A DNA stretch of 9,082 nucleotides from Verrucomicrobiota bacterium (GTDB lineage Bacteria > Verrucomicrobiota > Verrucomicrobiia > Limisphaerales > UBA11358), in the NCBI GenBank assembly GCA_021323835.1, contig JAJPKI010000280.1, positions 1 through 9,082 on the forward strand, in the 5' to 3' direction. Positions 1-5,455 of this stretch are shown in pieces (the stretch's first letter is position 1; each line of letters begins with the position of its first letter). The notes under the pieces were generated by a model, which saw only the letters and a list, made by a program, of their open reading frames with translations, made no database searches and was not told the DNA's origin. The position numbers were made by a program, and so were the translations under genes.

Positions 1-7
1 AAGTGCC

Positions 8-868
8 ATGAAAATTAAAAAAATTGCCGGTTACATTTTGCTCGGGCTAATCGCTTCGAGCTGTTCTCAAAATCAGCCAGCCGCGCAACAATCGGAATTG
101 CCCGGCGATAAAATTGTCATCCGCGGTTCAAACACCGTAGGTGAAGAATTGGCGCCCGCGCTCATCGCGGCCTACAAAAAGGAAAATTCCAAAACGCAAT
201 TTGATTTGGAATCGAAAGGAACCTCATACGGCTTCGGCGCGCTGGTCGGCGGATTTTGCGACATCGCGGGCGCATCGCGACCGCTGAACCCGGACGAATC
301 AGAAGTCGCTCAATCACATAACGTGCAATTGAACGATTATGTCATCGGCGCTTACGCCGTTGCCGTGGTAGTGAATGAAAAAAATCCCGTCGCCAATCTA
401 ACCAAGGAACAAGTGCGCGATATTTTTACCGGTGCAATTTCAAATTGGAAAGCCGTCGGCGGGCCGGACGCGCCGATTCATTTGTATATTCGCGACCCGA
501 TTTCCGGAACGTATCTCGGGTTCAAAGAATTGGCAATGGAAAACAAGCCTTACGCCGCCGACCCAAAAATGTTCACGACTTCGACGAATTACGCGGGAAT
601 TCTGAATGCCGTGGCTGCAGACGCGGATGGCATCGGTTATTCAGGAATTTACACCGGGAAAACTGCGGGAGCGAAATCCGTTTCCATCGGCGGAATCGAA
701 GCAAATGCGGCGAACGTGAATGACGGAAAATATCCTTACGCACGCACACTGCATTTATTTACTAACAAAGGAAATGAACGCCCCGTGGCGATGGATTTCG
801 TCAAATTCGTTCAATCGGCCAAAGGTCAGGACGTGCTCGCACAATTGGGCGACGTGCCGCATTCGTAA
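8..868 (+). CDS. pstS: PstS-like phosphate-binding lipoprotein (ABC transporter periplasmic component)
   Basis: This 286-residue protein looks like the substrate-binding component of a high-affinity phosphate ABC transporter, capturing phosphate outside the inner membrane. The N-terminus has a positive start (MKIKK), a hydrophobic stretch at residues 6-18 and a lipobox-like IASSC with Cys19, so it is probably a lipoprotein. The fold signature is of the PBP-like type: RGSNTVGEELAPAL at 39-52, the CDIAGASRPL segment at 84-93, and IRDPISGTYLGF at 161-172, where the Ser-Gly-Thr loop normally contacts phosphate. GIGYSGIYTG (208-217) and the C-terminal MDFVKFVQSAKGQ segment are also typical. The ATG at 8 is the only sensible start because the signal peptide begins there; no Shine-Dalgarno is visible in the seven bases before it. 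pstC, pstA, pstB and phoU do not follow; the next gene is convergent. The protein could be a solitary sensor or scavenging PstS, or the last gene of a cluster to the left. The family call is firm; phosphate specificity is inferred. Confidence 0.9.
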   Translation: MKIKKIAGYILLGLIASSCSQNQPAAQQSELPGDKIVIRGSNTVGEELAPALIAAYKKENSKTQFDLESKGTSYGFGALVGGFCDIAGASRPLNPDESEVAQSHNVQLNDYVIGAYAVAVVVNEKNPVANLTKEQVRDIFTGAISNWKAVGGPDAPIHLYIRDPISGTYLGFKELAMENKPYAADPKMFTTSTNYAGILNAVAADADGIGYSGIYTGKTAGAKSVSIGGIEANAANVNDGKYPYARTLHLFTNKGNERPVAMDFVKFVQSAKGQDVLAQLGDVPHS

Positions 869-894
869 ATGTTAGCGTGCCCTCTCGCCTGAAA

Positions 895-1941
895 TTATTT
901 GAGCGATGCCATATCAATCACGAAACGATATTTCACGTCGCTCTTCAGCAAACGTTCGTAGGCTTCATTGATTTTTTGTATCGAAATCTTTTCGATGTCG
1001 GCGACAATTTCATGCTCGCCGCAAAAGTTTAACATTTCTTGCGTCTCGGCCATGCCGCCAATGAGCGAGCCGGTCAAGTGACGACGCGGTGCAATCAAAT
1101 TGCCAACGTCAATTGACAAATCTTCCGGCGGCAGGCCAACGTGCGTGAGAACTCCGTCGAGCTTGAGCAATTGCAAATAGGAGTTGATGTCGTGCTTCGC
1201 AGAAACGGTGTCGAGCAGGAAATGAAAACTTTTCGCGTGCTTCTTCATTTCATCGGCATTTTTTGAAATAACGACTTCATCCGCGCCGAGACGTTTCGCG
1301 TCTTGAATTTTATTTTGCGACGTCGTGAACACAACGACGCGCGCGCCAAATGCTTTCGCGAGTTTCACGCCCATGTGGCCGAGACCGCCGAGGCCGATGA
1401 CGCCAACTTTTTGGCTTTTGCCAATTTTGTGAAATCGCAACGGCGAGTAAGTGGTAATTCCGGCGCAGAGCAGGGGAGCCGCGCCGGCCAAATCCAAATT
1501 CTTCGGCACGCGCACGGCAAAATTTTCGTCCACCGTAATCGTTTCCGAATATCCGCCTTGTGTGATGCCTCCGCTGATTTTGTCGTCGGAGCCAAACGTA
1601 AATGTCGTGCCGTTCAAACAATGTTGTTCGACGCCGTTTTTACAATTCTCGCAGTCGCGGCAGGAATCACACATCGGGCCGACGCCGGCGATATCGCCTT
1701 CCTTAAATTTTTTCACGCCTTTGCCGGCTTTGACGACGCGCCCGACAATTTCGTGGCCGGGAACAATTGGATATTTCGTCTCGCCCCATTCGTTGCGGAC
1801 GATATGCAAATCGGAATGGCACACGCCGCAAAAAAGAATTTGGATTTGAATGTCCGTGTCACGCGGTTCGCGTCGCTGAATGGTGAACGGCGCAAGCGGC
1901 GATTTCTCATTTTGCGCAGCATAGGCTTTGGCATTAAACAT
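895..1941 (-). CDS. Zinc-dependent NADP(H)-type alcohol/aldehyde dehydrogenase, YahK/CAD family
   Basis: This is a cytosolic medium-chain dehydrogenase/reductase of 348 residues. It probably interconverts primary alcohols and aldehydes with NADP(H) and resembles E. coli YahK and the cinnamyl-alcohol-dehydrogenase group. Catalytic zinc ligands are visible as Cys41 (CGVCHSD), His63-Glu64 (PGHE) and Cys159 (PLLCAG). The structural-zinc lobe is Cys94, Cys97, Cys100 and Cys108, with one extra cysteine at 91. The Rossmann motif GLGGLGHMG lies at 183-191, and the TTSQNK stretch after the second strand (206-211) fits NADP rather than NAD. The frame is open to an ATG at 1977, but I chose the ATG at 1941. 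MFNAKAYAAQ aligns with the usual family N-terminus, the 12 extra residues (MAIFPCYARDKI) look non-coding, and a promoter lies between 1954 and 1982, inside the longer version. A weak AGAGAT precedes the chosen start. The gene stands alone, convergent with the pstS-like gene and divergent from the small gene at 2023. The physiological substrate cannot be read from the sequence. Confidence 0.92.
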   Translation of the reverse strand: MFNAKAYAAQNEKSPLAPFTIQRREPRDTDIQIQILFCGVCHSDLHIVRNEWGETKYPIVPGHEIVGRVVKAGKGVKKFKEGDIAGVGPMCDSCRDCENCKNGVEQHCLNGTTFTFGSDDKISGGITQGGYSETITVDENFAVRVPKNLDLAGAAPLLCAGITTYSPLRFHKIGKSQKVGVIGLGGLGHMGVKLAKAFGARVVVFTTSQNKIQDAKRLGADEVVISKNADEMKKHAKSFHFLLDTVSAKHDINSYLQLLKLDGVLTHVGLPPEDLSIDVGNLIAPRRHLTGSLIGGMAETQEMLNFCGEHEIVADIEKISIQKINEAYERLLKSDVKYRFVIDMASLK

Positions 1942-1953
1942 AATTTTATCTCT

Positions 1954-1982
1954 AGCATAGCAGGGAAAAATTGCCATCGCAA
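1954..1982 (-). promoter_or_regulatory. Predicted sigma-70-type promoter of the alcohol dehydrogenase gene
   Basis: On the minus strand a -35 box TTGCGA (1982-1977) is followed by exactly 17 bp and a -10 box TATGCT (1959-1954). A TGC directly before the -10 gives it an extended -10 character. Each hexamer matches the consensus at four of six positions. Transcription would begin about 5-10 bases before the ATG at 1941, giving a very short leader, and this argues for that start over the ATG at 1977. The promoter is read from sequence only. Confidence 0.4.
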
Positions 1983-1985
1983 TTT
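1968..1985. promoter_or_regulatory. Perfect 18-bp inverted repeat, candidate operator
   Basis: AAATTGC (1968-1974) and GCAATTT (1979-1985) are perfect inverted copies separated by CATC. The repeat covers the predicted -35 box of the dehydrogenase promoter and ends 37 bp before the divergent small gene. A transcription factor dimer bound here would block the dehydrogenase promoter and might also act on the divergent pair. No regulator gene is present in the window, so the binding protein is unknown. A seven-base arm can arise by chance in AT-rich intergenic DNA. Confidence 0.35.
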
Positions 1986-2022
1986 AGCTCGCTTCGTCCG
2001 GCGCATTCGTGCAAACTGCGGC

Positions 2023-2238
2023 ATGGCAAAAACCAAGGTGCGGCAGCTCAAACCCCTGGAAGAAGGTCAGATTTGGCGCATGGCCGAATTGAATCTTAAA
2101 GTTGAAATGGTCGGCAAATTGCTTGTCCATTACAAACTCGCCAAGCCCGACGCCGTCCGGATTCCCAATCTCGTCAACAGCAAAGCAACGATTGAGAAAT
2201 ATCTAAAAAAGAACAAAGCGGTTTTGATGCGCGGATAA
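2023..2238 (+). CDS. Small basic hypothetical protein, 71 residues
   Basis: I do not recognise this protein. It reads MAKTKVRQLKPLEE at the start, then a mixed helical section with WRMAELNLKVEMVGKLLVHYKLAKPDAV, and ends in a lysine-rich tail (KATIEKYLKKNKAVLMRG). It has no signal peptide, membrane segment or cysteine and is strongly basic, so a cytosolic nucleic-acid- or ribosome-associated role is possible but unproven. The frame continues open leftwards to 1303, but that part is antisense to the dehydrogenase and is not coding. The ATG at 2023 is the first start after the 81-bp divergent intergenic region and gives a sensible N-terminus. No Shine-Dalgarno is seen, as for the other genes here. 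It is followed after 24 bp by the DUF2585 gene on the same strand, so the two are probably co-transcribed. I consider it real because of its amino-acid composition, its TAA stop and its exact fit between neighbours. Confidence 0.7.
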   Translation: MAKTKVRQLKPLEEGQIWRMAELNLKVEMVGKLLVHYKLAKPDAVRIPNLVNSKATIEKYLKKNKAVLMRG

Positions 2239-2262
2239 TTTACTTGCGACTTGGTTTTCCAA

Positions 2263-2850
2263 ATGAAACCCGGTTTTATTTTTCGCAACCGCTGGATTAT
2301 CTGCGCTTTTGCCGGAACATTTGCCTTGCTGGCTGTTGTCGAAGTGACAATGGGCCGCTCCTTTTTTGGTCCTGACGGAAAACCCGGGCTATGGGAAAGC
2401 AACATTTGGAGCAGCGAAAATTCTCAACGCTTCGCCGACCCGTATTCTTTCTCGCATATTGTCCATGGAATTTTATTCTACGGATTTTTGTGGATGGCCG
2501 CGCGGAAATTACCGGTTCGCCACCGTTTTTTAATTGCGCTGGTGATTGAAGCCGGCTGGGAAATTCTCGAAAACTCGCCGCTCATCATCAATCGTTACCG
2601 TGAAGCAACCATTTCGCTCGGTTACGTCGGCGACAGCGTTTTCAATTCCATGAGCGACGTGCTGATGATGTCGCTTGGATTTTTATTTGCATGGCGAATG
2701 CGTCCGTGGCTGACCATCGCAGCGGTGATGGTGATGGAAGTTGGCTGTGCGCTTTGGGTGCGCGATAACCTGACGCTCAATATCATCATGCTGATTCATC
2801 CTGTCGAAGCCATTAAACAATGGCAATTGGCCGGAGCGCCGCATCCATAA
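2263..2850 (+). CDS. DUF2585 (UPF0314) family integral membrane protein
   Basis: This 195-residue inner-membrane protein has about five hydrophobic segments, roughly at residues 9-29, 62-80, 88-105, 132-145 and 148-166. The family hallmarks, recalled from UPF0314/DUF2585 proteins, are the loop WSSENSQRFADPYSFSHIVHG (49-69), the acidic GWEILENSPLIINRYREA block (98-115) and GYVGDSVFNSMSD (120-132). RDNLTLNIIMLIHPVEAI follows near the C-terminus. The conserved His, Glu, Arg and Asp residues at membrane borders suggest an active site or ligand site rather than a passive scaffold, but the family has no assigned reaction. A TTG at 2251 would add MVFQ; I prefer the ATG at 2263 because neither has a Shine-Dalgarno and the ATG product begins with a normal MKPGFIFRNR lead into the first helix. 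It lies 24 bp after the small basic gene and converges on rsmE with a 26-bp gap. Confidence 0.85.
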   Translation: MKPGFIFRNRWIICAFAGTFALLAVVEVTMGRSFFGPDGKPGLWESNIWSSENSQRFADPYSFSHIVHGILFYGFLWMAARKLPVRHRFLIALVIEAGWEILENSPLIINRYREATISLGYVGDSVFNSMSDVLMMSLGFLFAWRMRPWLTIAAVMVMEVGCALWVRDNLTLNIIMLIHPVEAIKQWQLAGAPHP

Positions 2851-2871
2851 ATAAAATCGGGCGTAAATGCG

Positions 2872-2900
2872 TTGAATTACGGATTCAATTCGTAATTCAA
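2872..2900. terminator. Perfect 10-bp stem-loop at a convergent gene junction
   Basis: TTGAATTACG (2872-2881) and CGTAATTCAA (2891-2900) form a perfect 10-bp stem with a 9-base loop. It sits where the DUF2585 gene (stop 2848-2850) and rsmE (stop 2877-2879) converge; the rsmE stop codon is within the left arm. The location suits a shared transcription end or mRNA 3'-end stabiliser. The stem is AT-rich and no uridine run follows directly on either strand, so it is not a classical intrinsic terminator. Confidence 0.35.
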
Positions 2901-3626
2901 AAATGACAGGCAATAAATTGACGCCGTCTCGACGCGCAAAGTCAAATTGCCGAGCGTCATCGGCAATGCGCCGGAATTTTCAATTGTTTTTAATTCGCCC
3001 AAAGTAAAATCGCCTTCCGGCCCAATCCAAACAGCGGCTGATTTTGGCAAGTGTCCATTTACTTTTTGGAATTCAGAAATAATTTCGCGTGGATGACGGC
3101 GTTCCGTTTGCAGCGAACCGACAAGTGACAAATCGAATTTTTCTTTCTGCGCCAAAAATTTCTCGATTTCCATCGGTATTTCAATTTTTGGCAGCCACGC
3201 CGCGCCGCATTGTTTGATGGCTTCAACCGCAACCTGCTGCCATTGCTCGCGTTTGTGATTGCGTTCATCTTCGCTCAATCGCGTGACGACCCGGTCCGTC
3301 AACAGGGGAACAACGCGCCGTGCGCCTAGCTCAACGGATTTTTGAATGATGCTCTCAATGATTTTTCCTTTCGGAATCGCCACGAGCAACGTGATGGAGC
3401 AGGGTGGAGCAGCGACGGAATTTCTTTTTTTCACCCGCACAAAAATTGAATCGCGAGAAGTATTTTCAATTTCGCAAATCAACTCACCCCTCGCACCATC
3501 GAGAACGACGATTTCATCACCGCGCTTCAATCGCAGCACATGCAGCGCATGGTGCGCTTCGCGTCCGGCGAGTTTGAACGAATCGCCTGTGCAATTTTCC
3601 GGGGGTAAATAAAAGCGATGCGGCAT
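2877..3626 (-). CDS. rsmE: 16S rRNA (uracil(1498)-N(3))-methyltransferase RsmE
   Basis: RsmE transfers a methyl group from S-adenosylmethionine to N3 of U1498 in helix 44 of 16S rRNA, acting on assembled 30S subunits. The 249-residue length is normal. The N-terminal PUA-like RNA-binding part starts with MPHRFYLPPE and includes REAHHALHVLRLKRGDEIVVLDG (22-44). The C-terminal SPOUT knot domain shows KGKIIESIIQKSVELGARRVVPLLTDRVV (86-114), EAIKQCG (135-141), the SAM-binding loop IGPEGDF (201-207) and LTLRVETA (228-235), a slight variant of the usual LRxETA. The ATG abuts the dnaJ stop with no gap (TAA then ATG on the minus strand), so it is surely read from the grpE-dnaJ transcript and probably relies on translational coupling. 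No separate promoter or Shine-Dalgarno is seen. Confidence 0.95.
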   Translation of the reverse strand: MPHRFYLPPENCTGDSFKLAGREAHHALHVLRLKRGDEIVVLDGARGELICEIENTSRDSIFVRVKKRNSVAAPPCSITLLVAIPKGKIIESIIQKSVELGARRVVPLLTDRVVTRLSEDERNHKREQWQQVAVEAIKQCGAAWLPKIEIPMEIEKFLAQKEKFDLSLVGSLQTERRHPREIISEFQKVNGHLPKSAAVWIGPEGDFTLGELKTIENSGALPMTLGNLTLRVETASIYCLSFLNYELNP

Positions 3627-4760
3627 TTATTTAAAAAAACTTTTAGCTTTCTCGAAAAAACCTTTTGAAATTGGATTCACATCTTCGTCGCACAATTCGG
3701 CAAATTCACGCAATTTGGCTTTTTGCTCCAAATTCAAATGCGACGGCACTTCCACCAGCGCGCGCACGTGCAAATCACCGTGCCCGTGGCCTTGCAAATT
3801 TTTTATGCCTTTGCCTTTGACGCGGAAAACAGTGTGTGATTGCGTGCCGGCAGGAACTTTAATCGTCGCTTCGCCATCGAGCGTCGGCACTTCAATTTCC
3901 GCGCCGAGGGCGGCTTGCACAAAACTAATGGGAACTTCGCAAAGTAAATCATCGCCATCGCGCTGAAAAATTTCGTGCGGCTTCAAATGCAACACGACAT
4001 ATAAATCGCCGGTCGGACCGCCGCGCAATCCGGCTTCGCCATTGCCGCCGGAACGCAGCCGATTTCCCGCATCCACGCCGGCGGGAATTTTTAATTTAAT
4101 TGCGGATTTTTTCTCGCGACGCCCTTCGCCATGACAAGATTTACACGGCTTTTCCATAATGCGTCCCGCGCCTTTGCAGTTCGGGCACATTTGCGCGATG
4201 CTAAAAATGCCGCGCGACATCAAAACCTGTCCGCGTCCGCCGCAAGTGTTGCACGTCTTGACGCCAGAACCTTTTTCCGCGCCGCTGCCGCCGCAAGTGT
4301 CGCACTTGTCCAGTTTGCTGACGGAAATTTCTTTCTCGCAGCCGCGCGCGGCTTCTTCGAGCGTGATTTCCAAATCGTAACGCAAGTCGTCGCCGCGTTG
4401 CGGACCCATCGGGTCGCGCCCGCCGCCGAATAAATTTTCAAAAATACTTCCGCCACCCCCAAAAACATCGCGGAAAATTTCGAAGGGGTCATGAAAACCG
4501 CCACCGCCAAATCCTGCGCCTGCTCGCTGGCGCGGGTCAAACGCGGCGTGGCCGTATTGGTCGTAAGCGGCGCGGCGTTGCGGGTCGCTCAACGCCTCAT
4601 AAGCTTCGCCGAGCTCCTTGAATTTTTCCTCGGCATGGTGGTCGCCGGGATTTTTGTCAGGATGAAATTTTACCGCGAGCTTGCGATAGGCTTTTTTAAT
4701 TTCCTCATCGCTCGCGGTTTTGGCTATACCGAGAATTTCGTAGTAATCGCGCTTAGCCAT
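3627..4760 (-). CDS. dnaJ: Chaperone protein DnaJ (Hsp40, type I)
   Basis: DnaJ delivers unfolded clients to DnaK and stimulates its ATPase in the cytosol. The 377-residue protein is complete. The J domain spans about 1-70 with the essential His-Pro-Asp at 33-35. A Gly/Phe-rich linker covers about 78-114. The cysteine-rich zinc domain has four CxxCxGxG repeats starting at Cys153 (CDTCGGSG), Cys170 (CNTCGGRG), Cys192 (CPNCKGAG) and Cys206 (CKSCHGEG). The client-binding C-terminal domains follow, with GDLYVVLHLKPHEIFQRDGDDL and GDLHVRALVEVP as typical stretches. The ATG at 4760 gives the standard MAKRDYYEILGI start. It lies 24 bp after grpE and directly abuts rsmE. dnaK is not in this window. 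No CIRCE element or heat-shock promoter is visible immediately before dnaJ, so it is probably expressed from upstream of grpE. Confidence 0.97.
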   Translation of the reverse strand: MAKRDYYEILGIAKTASDEEIKKAYRKLAVKFHPDKNPGDHHAEEKFKELGEAYEALSDPQRRAAYDQYGHAAFDPRQRAGAGFGGGGFHDPFEIFRDVFGGGGSIFENLFGGGRDPMGPQRGDDLRYDLEITLEEAARGCEKEISVSKLDKCDTCGGSGAEKGSGVKTCNTCGGRGQVLMSRGIFSIAQMCPNCKGAGRIMEKPCKSCHGEGRREKKSAIKLKIPAGVDAGNRLRSGGNGEAGLRGGPTGDLYVVLHLKPHEIFQRDGDDLLCEVPISFVQAALGAEIEVPTLDGEATIKVPAGTQSHTVFRVKGKGIKNLQGHGHGDLHVRALVEVPSHLNLEQKAKLREFAELCDEDVNPISKGFFEKAKSFFK

Positions 4761-4761
4761 T

Positions 4762-4778
4762 GAATTGAGTCACAATTC
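4762..4778. repeat. Short inverted repeat between grpE and dnaJ
   Basis: GAATTG (4762-4767) and CAATTC (4773-4778) are inverted copies around a 5-base loop, filling most of the 24-bp gap. In the mRNA this would be a weak 6-bp hairpin two bases before the dnaJ ATG, where it could lightly tune dnaJ translation. It is too short and AT-rich to be a terminator and could be chance. Confidence 0.25.
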
Positions 4779-4784
4779 TGAAAA

Positions 4785-5345
4785 TTATTTCGCCGGTTTC
4801 TTGGCAACAATCACCGCCGCCGGACGCAGCAAACGTTCGCGCAATTTGTAACCCTTGCGCACTTGTTGCACGACGTTGCCTTCCGGAACATCGGTGGCTT
4901 CCTGTTGTGAAATCGCTTCGTGCAACGTCGGGTCGAAGGGTTTGCCGGTCGCATCAATTTCTTCCAGGCCGGCTTCAACCAAAACATCTTTCAATTGCTT
5001 TTGAATCATCGCAACGCCGGATTGCAGCGATGAAATACTTTTGTCTTTTGAATTTTGCGCGGCGGCTTGCGCCATTTCAAAATTGTCGAGCACCGGTAAT
5101 AATTTCTGAATCAGCGCCATGTTCGCAAATTGAATTGCTTCCGTTTTTTCGCGGGCGGCGCGTTTGCGGTAATTTTCCAAATCCGCTGCGACGCGCAACC
5201 AGTTGTCCTTGAATTCATCAGCCTTTGCGGCGCGATTTTTCAAATCGTCAATTTGCTCCGGCGTCAGCGGCGCGGGAACGACCGGTTCGTTTTCTGCCGA
5301 CTCGACAGCGATATTTTTTTCGTTATGTAATTCAGTTTTGTCCAT
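4785..5345 (-). CDS. grpE: Nucleotide exchange factor GrpE (Hsp70 co-chaperone)
   Basis: GrpE releases ADP from DnaK and so resets the DnaK-DnaJ cycle. The 186-residue protein has a poorly conserved acidic N-terminus (1-28). A long coiled-coil helix runs over about 28-100, including KADEFKDNWLRVAADLENYRKR (41-62), and is followed by the four-helix region QSGVAMIQKQLKDVLVEAGLEEI (108-130). The C-terminal beta domain holds the family signature FDPTLHEAI (137-145) and ends with the usual VRKGYKLRERLLRPAAVIVAK stretch. The ATG at 5345 is the only good start; it has no Shine-Dalgarno. It is the first gene of the grpE-dnaJ-rsmE unit, with a candidate promoter at 5367-5395 in the 110-bp gap behind the DUF2723 gene. 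Confidence 0.96.
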   Translation of the reverse strand: MDKTELHNEKNIAVESAENEPVVPAPLTPEQIDDLKNRAAKADEFKDNWLRVAADLENYRKRAAREKTEAIQFANMALIQKLLPVLDNFEMAQAAAQNSKDKSISSLQSGVAMIQKQLKDVLVEAGLEEIDATGKPFDPTLHEAISQQEATDVPEGNVVQQVRKGYKLRERLLRPAAVIVAKKPAK

Positions 5346-5366
5346 GTTTCATCAATTCGAGCAGAT

Positions 5367-5395
5367 AAAATAACTGAAAATGGCTTGGCCAGCAA
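5367..5395 (-). promoter_or_regulatory. Candidate housekeeping promoter of grpE-dnaJ-rsmE
   Basis: On the minus strand TTGCTG (5395-5390) and TATTTT (5372-5367) are separated by 17 bp and lie 22-50 bp before the grpE ATG. Matches to the sigma-70 consensus are moderate. I see neither a CIRCE repeat (TTAGCACTC-N9-GAGTGCTAA) nor sigma-32-like boxes here, so heat-shock control, if any, is not of those two standard types. Read-through from the DUF2723 gene is an alternative source of transcript. Confidence 0.35.
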
Positions 5396-5401
5396 CTTTG
5401 T

Positions 5402-5450
5402 TACGCAGGCGACATCTTAAAGTGCGAACGAAGCTAAAGCCCGCTGCGTA
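5402..5450. repeat. Palindrome-ended 49-bp intergenic element (possible REP/MITE-like repeat)
   Basis: The element starts with TACGCAG (5402-5408) and ends with its exact inverse CTGCGTA (5444-5450). With one bulged base the pairing continues inward by CG. The 35-base interior is non-coding and carries two related sub-motifs, CTTAAAG and GCTAAAG. It lies between the DUF2723 stop (5456-5458) and the grpE promoter. Its form and its place in a gene gap suit a dispersed palindromic repeat, but only one copy is in this window. It lacks a uridine run, so it is not a clear intrinsic terminator. Confidence 0.35.
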
Positions 5451-5455
5451 TTGCG

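Noticed and set aside
869..894. Terminator between the pstS-like gene and the dehydrogenase
   Set aside because: The 26-bp convergent gap shows no convincing stem and no uridine run on either strand.
1942..1977. Twelve-residue N-terminal extension of the dehydrogenase
   Set aside because: The extra residues do not fit the family start, and the predicted promoter overlaps them.
1303..2022. Long plus-strand open frame running into the small basic gene
   Set aside because: It is antisense to the dehydrogenase and has shadow-type composition (rich in Ala, Arg, Phe, His). Only the part from the ATG at 2023 looks like a protein.
5346..5455. CIRCE or sigma-32 heat-shock control upstream of grpE
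   Set aside because: No TTAGCACTC/GAGTGCTAA pair and no CTTGAA/CCCCAT-type boxes were found; the GCACTTTAA piece is only a partial likeness.
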